DNA of 12,357 nt, from contig SCUC01000601.1 in NCBI GenBank assembly GCA_004322375.1, positions 1-12,357 of the forward strand, given 5' to 3'. The notes below the pieces were generated by a model that searched no databases, was not told where the DNA came from, and worked only from the letters and a program-made list of their open reading frames with translations. This document shows, piece by piece, positions 1-6,700 of this stretch; the stretch's first letter is position 1; each line of letters begins with the position of its first letter. The position numbers were made by a program, and so were the translations under genes. This DNA is from Bacteroidota bacterium (lineage in GTDB: Bacteria; Bacteroidota; Ignavibacteria; UBA10030; SZUA-254).

Positions 1-1
1 G

Positions 2-1102
2 CAGACGAAAGCAGAATTTTTTCAGATGAGCGCGGTTACTTCCGGCGTGCAGGAGGTTAGGAAGGTACTGGAGCGCGCTTCCGTTAATCGAAAAAAAATG
101 AATAAGCGCACCATTCTTTTTATTGATGAAATTCATCGTTTCAACAAGGCGCAACAGGATGCGCTGCTTCACAGCGTGGAGGATGGCGATATAACGCTTA
201 TCGGCGCGACAACGGAGAATCCGTCGTTCGAGGTGATTTCCCCATTGCTTTCCCGGTGCCGGGTGTATGTTATGGAACCGCTGGGAAGCAGGGACTTACA
301 TTCCATTCTTAATCATGCGATAGAAAACGATTCGTCGCTGAAAACAATGGAGGTTGTCATTAGTGAAAAAGAACGGCAACTCCTGATGCTTTATGCGGGC
401 GGAGACGCGAGGGTAATGCTCAACTCGTTAGAAACTGCTTTGCGCATTACTAAGCCGGAGGGAACCAATAAACGGGTTGTGACGAAGGAGATTCTTGAAA
501 AGGTTTTTCAGAAAAAAACGGCAAAGTATGATAAGGGAGGAGAAGAACATTACAATATTATTTCTGCGTTTATCAAAAGTATACGCGGCAGCGACCCGGA
601 TGCCGCTGTATATTGGCTTGCGCGCATGTTAGAGGGGGGAGAAGACCCGAAATTTATCGCCCGCCGGATGATTGTTCTCGCTTCTGAAGATATTGGTAAC
701 GCGGAGCCGTACGCACTCACGCTTGCCACAAGTTGCTTTACTGCGGTTGATTACATTGGGATGCCGGAAGCCCAGCTGGTTCTTTCACAAACTGCAACGT
801 ATCTTGCCTCTGCTCCCAAAAGCAACGCCTCCTGTCTTGCCATAATTGCCGCGCAGGAAGATGTGAAAACAAAACCTTCCGGCGATGTTCCGCTCCATCT
901 CCGCAACGCTCCGACCAAGCTGATGAAAGACCTCGACTATGGAAGCGAGTACAAATACAGTCACGATTTTGAACGGCATTTTGTTGAGCAGCAGTATTTG
1001 CCTGATGATTTGAAGGAAACAATATATTATAGACCGACAGAGGAAGGGGAGGAGAAAAAGATAAAGGAACGATTGGAGAAGTGGTGGGGAAAGAAGCGGT
1101 GA
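2..1102 (+). CDS. rarA: RarA/MgsA replication-associated recombination AAA+ ATPase (5' end missing)
   Basis: RarA (MgsA; Mgs1/WRNIP1 in eukaryotes) is a clamp-loader-like AAA+ ATPase that acts at stalled replication forks together with the single-strand binding protein. The frame is open from base 2, before the first ATG at 26, and the residues encoded there continue the family sequence, so the true start lies outside the window. Seen here: the Walker B region FIDEIHRFNKAQQDALL, sensor 1 in LIGATTENPSFEV, an arginine-finger region in LLSRCRV, then the C-terminal MgsA region with LARMLEGGEDPKFIARR, ASEDIGNA and DVPLHLRNAP. The protein ends in a basic WWGKKR tail. About 366 residues are present against roughly 430-450 in the family. 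The missing part should contain the Walker A loop. No terminator follows; the next bases are a low-complexity repeat. The family assignment is very secure. Confidence 0.95.
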   Translation, partial: QTKAEFFQMSAVTSGVQEVRKVLERASVNRKKMNKRTILFIDEIHRFNKAQQDALLHSVEDGDITLIGATTENPSFEVISPLLSRCRVYVMEPLGSRDLHSILNHAIENDSSLKTMEVVISEKERQLLMLYAGGDARVMLNSLETALRITKPEGTNKRVVTKEILEKVFQKKTAKYDKGGEEHYNIISAFIKSIRGSDPDAAVYWLARMLEGGEDPKFIARRMIVLASEDIGNAEPYALTLATSCFTAVDYIGMPEAQLVLSQTATYLASAPKSNASCLAIIAAQEDVKTKPSGDVPLHLRNAPTKLMKDLDYGSEYKYSHDFERHFVEQQYLPDDLKETIYYRPTEEGEEKKIKERLEKWWGKKR

Positions 1103-1106
1103 GGGG

Positions 1107-1200
1107 AGATATGGGATATGAGATGTGGGATTTGCTTTGGAACGATGTAGCCAAGAATCTTTGAAGTAAGATACAAGATATAAAGGGCAAGTACTATAGT
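1107..1200. repeat. Degenerate periodic intergenic repeat downstream of rarA
   Basis: Directly after the rarA stop codon comes a purine-rich sequence built from near-repeats of GATATGGGATATGAGATGTG, followed about 45 bases later by AAGTAAGATACAAGATA. The 17 bases at 1109-1125 recur exactly in inverted orientation at 4029-4045, just before lptD, and the similarity continues weakly beyond the match. This makes it a dispersed intergenic element rather than chance. No function can be assigned. Confidence 0.6.
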
Positions 1201-1620
1201 AAACTGGGATGGAGAAAAGGAACAGTTAGTGATTATATACAAGACGAACCTTCCCTTGTTAAGTATGGGTATGCATATATCTTAGATGTTATTTTTAATG
1301 GTTTAGAGTCTATTAACTTTATTAGCCGCTCTCTTATGGAGAAATCTTACCTTGATTTTCTAATGCAGATACGTTGTAAAGATAAACCCGTTTGCTTACA
1401 TTGTAGAAATTCCGAAAGAGTTATCACATTAACAAGAACAACCATATAAGAAATCCAAGTGCTGTAAACAATTTAATGTGAAGGGTGAGATTAGTTTTGA
1501 AGATTTCTCACTCCAACTTATAAGCCTTGGTGGTTAGTTGTAGCATTATTGTATCCCCAAAGTAAGTTCGCTAATAAATATTCAAAAAAAGGTATGGTTG
1601 ATCATTCACACAATATATAA
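1165..1620 (+). pseudogene. Decayed N-terminal remnant of an IS1595/ISXO2-type transposase
   Basis: Three consecutive open segments in alternating frames can be joined into one protein-like sequence. Frame 1 runs 1165-1449 and contains FLMQIRCKDKPVCLHC followed by RNSERVITLTRTT. Frame 2, from 1445, gives YKKSKCCKQFNVKGEISFED. Frame 1 resumes at 1522 with KPWWLVVALLYP and stops at 1618-1620. The order resembles the N-terminus of IS1595/ISXO2 transposases: a 'DGPVCPHCGS' zinc ribbon, a second Cys pair next to 'KQFxV', then 'GTIFEDSxxPLxKW'. Frameshifts lie near 1445-1447 and 1519-1522. No good start codon is present at the 5' end. The DDE catalytic domain is not visible, and I found no terminal inverted repeats. 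The resemblance is from memory of the family, so a decayed unrelated zinc-ribbon protein remains possible. Confidence 0.5.
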
Positions 1621-1802
1621 TAATATCCTAGCAAAACATTACAGTTTACACTTTGATGGTACGCATAATAAGAAATAGATTTTTGCTATGATAATTCATA
1701 GTAATTACAAGAGAAAAATCTTGGATGCTGTGCTAACAAAAGTAATCCTAGCTATCAATACAGTGACGTTTTTAACTATTTCTTAATAATATCTTACCGT
1801 TT
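1621..1802. other. AT-rich non-coding stretch between IS remnant and membrane protein gene
   Basis: This is very AT-rich sequence with stops in all frames every few dozen codons. It may be further decayed mobile-element sequence, but nothing in it can be matched to a transposase catalytic domain. It must hold any promoter for the gene starting at 1803. I see no convincing TAnnTTTG or Shine-Dalgarno element in it. Confidence 0.4.
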
Positions 1803-2570
1803 ATGAATGAAACTAAAGGTAATGATAGAGAGCTATCCGATTACAATAATAAACGACATATTTCTACTGATTATAACAAACCATATAAACCTCCCAAAAA
1901 AATTAAGTGGATTCAGTTTTATAGAAAAGCTAATCCTGTAGAATGGTTTTTGTTGGGAGTAACTTTTTTACTTGCCATAGCTAATGTTTGGATTGTTATT
2001 TATGCGGCTTCTCAAGCAGATTCTGCAGCTAATACATTTCACTTGGCTAATGAATCTATGATTCTTCAAAATAGAAAAGACTCTTTGAATACAGTTGCTC
2101 AGGTAATAAGAGATTCTATTAACATTCAAGGATTTAAATTAGAGAATCGCGCCTATATAGTCAGTACAGAGGCAATTATGGAAACATTTGAAATTGGAAA
2201 AAAAATTACTGTAGAAATGAAGTTTGAAAATGTTGGTAAAACACCGGCCTATAAATGTAATATTACATCGCACCTCAAAGTAATATCTATGCAAGATTCT
2301 AATTGGTTTCCCAAGATACAACCAATCCAACAAAGGAGTCACTTGACTATTGGCAATGAAGTTATTATAGGTTCAAAAATGAGTGGCGATTCAGCTATTG
2401 ATTCTAATTTCTATAATCTTATTATAGAAAATAAAACATATTACATCATGGCTTACGGAGTGATAAATTATTACGATATTTTTAATGAACCACATTTTAC
2501 CCAATATTGTTTTTTCTATAAACCTACTGTTGGATTTGCAGGATTTCATAAATACAATGATTCTAACTAA
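1803..2570 (+). CDS. Hypothetical single-pass membrane protein, accessory type
   Basis: A 255-residue protein whose function I do not recognise. The N-terminal 47 residues are polar and lysine-rich (PYKPPKKIKW). One strong hydrophobic segment spans about 48-70 (WFLLGVTFLLAIANVWIVIY). A polar stretch at about 71-110 (ADSAANTFHLANESMILQN) may form a short helix or coiled coil. The rest appears beta-rich, with NRAYIV at 115-120 and FENVGKTPAYKC at 141-152, which suggests an Ig-like or jelly-roll fold. Proteins with one membrane helix followed by an 'RAYV ... NxGKTPA' domain are common unannotated genes in bacterial accessory regions; that is general recollection, not a named family. Codon use is far more AT-rich than in rarA or the sugar kinase, and it sits beside a decayed transposase, so horizontal transfer is likely. 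It has no co-directional close partner. Confidence 0.75.
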   Translation: MNETKGNDRELSDYNNKRHISTDYNKPYKPPKKIKWIQFYRKANPVEWFLLGVTFLLAIANVWIVIYAASQADSAANTFHLANESMILQNRKDSLNTVAQVIRDSINIQGFKLENRAYIVSTEAIMETFEIGKKITVEMKFENVGKTPAYKCNITSHLKVISMQDSNWFPKIQPIQQRSHLTIGNEVIIGSKMSGDSAIDSNFYNLIIENKTYYIMAYGVINYYDIFNEPHFTQYCFFYKPTVGFAGFHKYNDSN

Positions 2571-2917
2571 CAAAAAAACAATTCAAGGTAGATTTACAAA
2601 GGAGGCTGAACCACCGAATAGAAAGTTTCTCATCTTTAATAGTGTTTTGAAGAGGAAAGGCTACATCTCGTTCATGTCACAAAAACAAAAAAGACCAATA
2701 CTAAAGATAGTAGGAAATTTTAATTTCGCTTTATTTTTTAATGCTTGCTTCCTTTTATTTTGTGTTTACTAAGTATACTAGCACAAAGAATGGAATTTTG
2801 GATTTAGGGAGATTATGTAGCCCAAGAGAATGAAGAAGGTGAGTTGTTATCAAATTGCGAACTTGTAAACGTTAAGCAGTGTATCAGCATACCGATGTGA
2901 ATACTGTGTTGCTGCTA
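2571..2917. other. AT-rich intergenic region, no convincing gene
   Basis: About 350 bases with no supported gene. A perfect AAAGGAGG anti-16S-like motif lies at 2599-2606, but no start codon with a sensible frame follows within range. A small hairpin (GAAAT at 2714-2718, ATTTC at 2723-2727) followed by a T-rich run at about 2731-2740 is a weak terminator candidate for the upstream gene. A small open frame to 2772 overlaps the end of the membrane protein gene and lacks its own start signals. Confidence 0.4.
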
Positions 2918-2953
2918 CAAAGAACAAAGTACGAAGAACAAAAAACAAACAGC
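2918..2953. repeat. GAACAAAGTACGAAGAACAA-type low-complexity repeat
   Basis: A short A-rich sequence made of alternating AGAACAAA and GTACGAAG blocks ends about 25 bases before the sugar kinase start. It has the same size and position class as the other periodic intergenic repeats in this window (1107-1200, 3923-4083, 6597-6627, 11519-11547) but a different unit sequence. It contains no start codon or ribosome-binding site. This argues that a TTG at 2955, immediately after it, is not the real start of the kinase. Confidence 0.5.
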
Positions 2954-2975
2954 ATTGAAAAAGAGAGCAATAGAA

Positions 2976-3920
2976 GTGAGTAGATATTACATAGGCATAG
3001 ACCTTGGAGCGACAACTGTGAAAACAGGGTGTGTTTCATCTGAAGGGAAAATACTTTTGGAAACGAAAGTCTCAACGGAAGCACATCAGGGTCCTCAAGT
3101 GGTCGTTCAAAAGATAATGAAGACGGTTGAGGAGATGTATAACCGCTTCGGCAAGGCTTCCATTGAAGGAATAGGTATTGGCGCGCCCGGGATAGTTCAT
3201 AATGGCATCGTAAAAGCTCCGCCAAATATCTCCGAGTGGGATGAAGTGAATTTGCAAAGTAAAATTGCAAACCTTACCGGAATAAAAACTATTGTAGAGA
3301 ATGATGCCAATGCGGCTGCGCTCGCCGAGGCGAAATTCGGCGCAGGCAAGGGAAAGAACAATTTCCTCTTCGTGATTTGGGGAACCGGCGTTGGGGGCGG
3401 GATTATCCTCGACGGAAAAATTTATCATGGTCCGAACGGCGGCGCGGGCGAGATAGGACATACTTCGATTGACTTTAATGGTCCGCAGTGTAATTGCGGG
3501 AACAAGGGATGTATTGAAGCGTATATCGGGCAGAGGTATCTATCGCAGCGAACGCGGGAGATGTTGAAACTGCCAGGCGTTGTGTCATCAATCGAAACAT
3601 TGGTTGAGGGCAATCTTGATAGAATTGAACCGCATGTTATCGCAGTCGCTGCCGAGCAGGGGGATGCAGCGGCTAAGGAAATTCTCACTGAAGCGGGAAC
3701 GCTTCTTGGCTATGCGCTTACTTCCATTGTTAATATCATGGATTTGGAAATTGTGATTATTGGGGGAGGTATTTCAGCTTCTCCGCGATTTGTGTATGAT
3801 GCAATCACACAGACTATTCAAACGCGGGTACTTAAACCACACCGCCAGCACATACAAGTGTTACGTGCAGAATTAGGCAACGCGGCGGGAATTATTGGCG
3901 CGGCAAGTCTTGTTATATAG
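2976..3920 (+). CDS. ROK-family sugar kinase, probably glucokinase
   Basis: ROK kinases transfer the gamma-phosphate of ATP to the 6-hydroxyl of glucose or related sugars in the cytoplasm. The 314-residue product has all family landmarks: the N-terminal phosphate-binding loop YIGIDLGATTVKTG, GIGIGAPG near residue 67, the catalytic Asp110 in VENDANAAALAEA, the WGTGVGGGIILDG loop near 135, GEIGH with zinc-ligand His162, the zinc motif CNCGNKGC (Cys172, 174, 179) and the C-terminal IIGGGISA adenosine loop. The GTG at 2976 is preferred because AAGAGAG lies about 8 bases upstream and it places the first beta strand at the normal distance from the N-terminus. A TTG at 2955 would add seven residues and follows repeat sequence. 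The complete zinc motif argues for an enzyme; there is no helix-turn-helix, so it is not a ROK repressor. Substrate cannot be fixed: glucose is most likely, N-acetylmannosamine or fructose possible. Confidence 0.92.
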   Translation: MSRYYIGIDLGATTVKTGCVSSEGKILLETKVSTEAHQGPQVVVQKIMKTVEEMYNRFGKASIEGIGIGAPGIVHNGIVKAPPNISEWDEVNLQSKIANLTGIKTIVENDANAAALAEAKFGAGKGKNNFLFVIWGTGVGGGIILDGKIYHGPNGGAGEIGHTSIDFNGPQCNCGNKGCIEAYIGQRYLSQRTREMLKLPGVVSSIETLVEGNLDRIEPHVIAVAAEQGDAAAKEILTEAGTLLGYALTSIVNIMDLEIVIIGGGISASPRFVYDAITQTIQTRVLKPHRQHIQVLRAELGNAAGIIGAASLVI

Positions 3921-3922
3921 AG

Positions 3923-4083
3923 TAATTTCGGATTGCAAATTGCAAATTTCGGACTGAAAAGCAAATTGATATACCTTTATAGACAATATCTTCTTACTTT
4001 TATGAGCGGATGGGCTTTGCATATCCTGCATCTCATATCCCATATTTGTCATTTTAGATTTCGGATTTTAGATTTTAGATTAG
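3923..4083. repeat. Cluster of three periodic intergenic repeats before/inside the lptD 5' end
   Basis: Three repeat types are stacked between the sugar kinase and lptD. At 3928-3953 is GATTGCAAATTGCAAATTTC. At 4021-4046 is an inverted copy of the element after rarA; the 17 bases at 4029-4045 are the exact reverse complement of 1109-1125. At 4053-4083 is TTTTAGATTTCGGATTTTAG and further GATTTTA units. The whole block happens to be open in the lptD frame, encoding odd peptides such as HILHLISHI and FRFRILDFRL. A translation start therefore cannot be placed by openness alone. A GATTTTA-type copy recurs after lptD at 6597-6627. Confidence 0.65.
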
Positions 4084-6596
4084 TTTTTGTGTTGCTGCTG
4101 CTTCAAGTCGCTATAGCCTGGAGCCAGCAAAATCCGTTTGATACAACAGCAGTTCGTTCTGATTCCGTAAAAGTTGATTCATTAAGAACCGATTCCCTTC
4201 AAGCAAAGTCCGATACGGTAAAATCATCCACAGGGGTTGATACGATAGTAACATACACCTGCACAGATTCTATTGTTTATCATTTTCCTTCAAGGACGAT
4301 GTCGTTGTATAAGAATTCGACAATCAGCTATCAGGCGATGGAATTGAAGGCAGAGCAAATAGGGATTGATTGGAATACAAATATCGTCAATGCGGAGGGC
4401 GTGCCTGATTCTACGGACACGCTGCACGGAGGCTATCGCGGAACTCCTGAAATGAAGGATGGAGGAGAACAATATGACGGCTTCAAGCTGGCGTATAATA
4501 TCCAAACGCGTAAAGGAAAAATAGACGTCGGGGATACAAAGCTTGACGAAGGATTCTATCACGGCGAAGACATTAAAAAAGTTGACTCGGACATTCTCTT
4601 TGTTTCCGAAGGACGCTTTACAACATGCGATAAGCCTGAGCCTCATTATTATTTCGGCAGTCCGAGGATGAAAGTAAAAACAAAAGACCAGGTTGTTGCC
4701 GAGCCTGTGTATCTTTATATTGCAGATGTGCCGGTGTTCGCGCTGCCGTTTGCAGTCTTCCCCAATAAGTCGGGGAGGCGTTCAGGCATTATCGCGCCGG
4801 CGTATGGAGAGCATGGAGGGAGGGGAAGGTTCCTGCGCCATCTCGGATATTACTGGGCGATGAACGATTACATAGATTGGAAAATCCAGAGTGACTTATA
4901 TACAAAAGGGGGCTGGGCGGTAAATTCTTTAGTACAATATAATGTGAGGTATGATTTTTCTGGCTCGCTTTCGGGGAATTTTGAGAGAACGATTTTAGGT
5001 GAAGAAACAGACCCGGGACGCAGTGAAAGCGAATCGTACACGTTAGACCTAACGCATCACCAGGAGATTGACCCGACGATGCGTCTTGACGCGAATTTAT
5101 CATTTGCGAGCAATAACGCCTATCAGAACACGATAGATTATGACCAGACGCTGAGGCAATTGATTACTTCCAACGCAAGCTTTTCCAAGAATTGGGAATC
5201 GCCGAACAGCATCAATATCGGGTATCAACGGCAGCAGAATTTACGGGACGAAAGCATCTTTGAAACGCTTCCCTCATTGCATTTTAATCATGGAACAAGC
5301 TACCCCCTGCGCCGGAAAAAAATTCCGGAAGGCTCTTCCGAGCTGAGATGGTATGAAATGATTGGGTTCAATTATTCACTTGATGGTTCCAATTCGCGTT
5401 CGAAGCAAAAAGTCTCTGTTGACGGCATCAAGACGAATATTAATGGCATTGACACCATCCAGAGCGTAGATGATTTTCAACGGGGAAGCGCTCAGCGTAT
5501 CGGACAGGGAGCAAGCATCAGCATTGCCCCGAAGCTGGGCTACTTTACTATTTCTCCACGATTGAATTTTTCCGATTCGCGAGATTTCAGCAGCACGGAT
5601 ACTCCCGGAGCGAACCCAGCCGATAGCTCGCTCATGGTAACAACAACAACCGATGAACATCGGGCGGGGACGCTTTCATCGGGACTTTCGTTCAGCACAC
5701 GGTTATTCGGCATTGCACAGCCGAACATGCTGGGTGTGGCTGCGATCCGTCATACGTTCTCACCTAATCTCTCCTTCACATATGACAAGCAGGTCTATGG
5801 CGATAACACAAACGAACGACGCATGTATGCCTCGCTCAATATCAGCAACCTGTTTGAAATGAAAACGATTCCCGAAGAAGAAGGAAAAGAGGGGAAGAAA
5901 ATTCAACTTCTGAATGTTGGTATGGGAACATCGTACGATTTTACTGCCGATAGCTTACACCTTGCCCCGTTACGCATGAACTTTTCGACAAGGCTGGGCA
6001 GCATCCTGGATATTAGCGGCGGCACGACATTTGATTTTTACCAGCTAGTGCAAACTTCCGGCGGGGGATACCAACGCGTGAATACGTTCCTGTTAGGAAG
6101 CGAAGGACGGTTAGCAAGGATGACAGATTTCAGCTTGAGCCTTTCAACATCGCTTTCCGGTGAAAGGAAAAAAAGCGAAGGGCAAGCCCCGCCAACCGAT
6201 ACAACCCGGCTTGCAACGCAACAGCTACTACGCCCCACGCGGATGTACGACGGAATGCCTGAACCGGATTTCAGCATCCCGTGGCAGTTGCGGTTGCAAT
6301 GGCATTATTCCGAAAGTAAGATTCCGCCGGGAAGCCGCGCCTCCAGCATTGACGCAGGATTAGAATTCAATCTCACAGAGAAATGGAAATTTTCTGTCAA
6401 CAGCGGGTACGATGTTATCAATAAAGATTTTATCTATCCCCGCGTTGCCATTTCGCGCGATTTACACTGCTGGCTGATGAATTTTTCCTGGGTGCCGATT
6501 GGCGGGAACAGGAGCTACCAGTTTGAAATCCGCGTGAAAGCCTCGCAGCTTCAGGATTTGAAAGTAACGAAATCGGGGAGCGACAAAGGATATTAA
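4002..6596 (+). CDS. lptD: LPS-assembly outer-membrane protein LptD (OstA)
   Basis: LptD forms the outer-membrane barrel that, with the lipoprotein LptE, inserts lipopolysaccharide into the outer leaflet. From the ATG at 4002 the product is 864 residues. A signal-peptide core (LVFVLLLLQVAIAW) lies at about 27-41, after an unusually long repeat-derived N-region. A Ser/Asp-rich linker follows (SDSVKVDSLRTDSLQ). The periplasmic OstA jelly-roll starts near 83 (DSIVYHFPSRTMSLY) and includes TTCDKPEPHYYF, typical of FCB-group LptD. GRRSGIIAPAYGE (about 256-268) and GRFLRHLGYYWAMNDYIDW mark the entry to the barrel, which fills the rest in alternating amphipathic strands. Possible starts are TTG 3933, ATG 4002 or GTG 4089; none has a clear ribosome-binding site. 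ATG 4002 is chosen as the only in-frame ATG before the hydrophobic core. No lptE or lptA is adjacent. The family is secure; the start is not. Confidence 0.87.
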   Translation: MSGWALHILHLISHICHFRFRILDFRLVFVLLLLQVAIAWSQQNPFDTTAVRSDSVKVDSLRTDSLQAKSDTVKSSTGVDTIVTYTCTDSIVYHFPSRTMSLYKNSTISYQAMELKAEQIGIDWNTNIVNAEGVPDSTDTLHGGYRGTPEMKDGGEQYDGFKLAYNIQTRKGKIDVGDTKLDEGFYHGEDIKKVDSDILFVSEGRFTTCDKPEPHYYFGSPRMKVKTKDQVVAEPVYLYIADVPVFALPFAVFPNKSGRRSGIIAPAYGEHGGRGRFLRHLGYYWAMNDYIDWKIQSDLYTKGGWAVNSLVQYNVRYDFSGSLSGNFERTILGEETDPGRSESESYTLDLTHHQEIDPTMRLDANLSFASNNAYQNTIDYDQTLRQLITSNASFSKNWESPNSINIGYQRQQNLRDESIFETLPSLHFNHGTSYPLRRKKIPEGSSELRWYEMIGFNYSLDGSNSRSKQKVSVDGIKTNINGIDTIQSVDDFQRGSAQRIGQGASISIAPKLGYFTISPRLNFSDSRDFSSTDTPGANPADSSLMVTTTTDEHRAGTLSSGLSFSTRLFGIAQPNMLGVAAIRHTFSPNLSFTYDKQVYGDNTNERRMYASLNISNLFEMKTIPEEEGKEGKKIQLLNVGMGTSYDFTADSLHLAPLRMNFSTRLGSILDISGGTTFDFYQLVQTSGGGYQRVNTFLLGSEGRLARMTDFSLSLSTSLSGERKKSEGQAPPTDTTRLATQQLLRPTRMYDGMPEPDFSIPWQLRLQWHYSESKIPPGSRASSIDAGLEFNLTEKWKFSVNSGYDVINKDFIYPRVAISRDLHCWLMNFSWVPIGGNRSYQFEIRVKASQLQDLKVTKSGSDKGY

Positions 6597-6627
6597 AAAT
6601 TTTATATTTTAGAATTTGGATTTTAGA
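6597..6627. repeat. GATTTTA/AATTTGGATTTTAG intergenic repeat after lptD
   Basis: Immediately after the lptD stop is an AT-rich run ending in TTTTAGAATTTGGATTTTAG. It is closely similar to the block at 4053-4083 before lptD, so lptD is bracketed by two copies of the same repeat type in the same orientation. The repeat runs directly into the promoter at 6628. Confidence 0.55.
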
Positions 6628-6658
6628 TTGACTTTTGGAGGAGTCTTTTCTATATTTG
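6628..6658 (+). promoter_or_regulatory. Bacteroidota-type promoter (TTG-N20-TAnnTTTG)
   Basis: TTG at 6628-6630 and TATATTTG at 6651-6658 are separated by 20 bases. This matches the primary sigma factor promoter of Bacteroidota (-33 TTG, -7 TAnnTTTG, spacing about 19-21). Transcription would start a few bases after 6660, about 35 bases before the start codon at 6701. It is the best promoter match in the window and would drive the secreted protein gene alone, given the terminator at 7556-7589. Confidence 0.6.
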
Positions 6659-6700
6659 TAGGAGTAATTCTTACAAATTTTTAATGACGGCGAGGTTGTT

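Noticed and set aside
738..1190. Minus-strand open frames opposite rarA
   Set aside because: They are antisense to a well-conserved coding sequence, have no recognisable domain, and end in translated low-complexity repeat.
2485..2772. Plus-strand 95-codon frame overlapping the end of the membrane protein gene
   Set aside because: It starts inside another gene in a different frame, has no ribosome-binding site and shows no recognisable sequence. The AAAGGAGG at 2599-2606 has no usable start after it.
2955..2975. TTG start for the sugar kinase
   Set aside because: No ribosome-binding site precedes it and it directly follows a repeat. The GTG at 2976 has AAGAGAG at good spacing and gives the normal family N-terminus.
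2884..3461. Minus-strand open frames opposite the sugar kinase
   Set aside because: The plus strand encodes an intact ROK kinase with all motifs; the antisense translations are low-complexity shadows.
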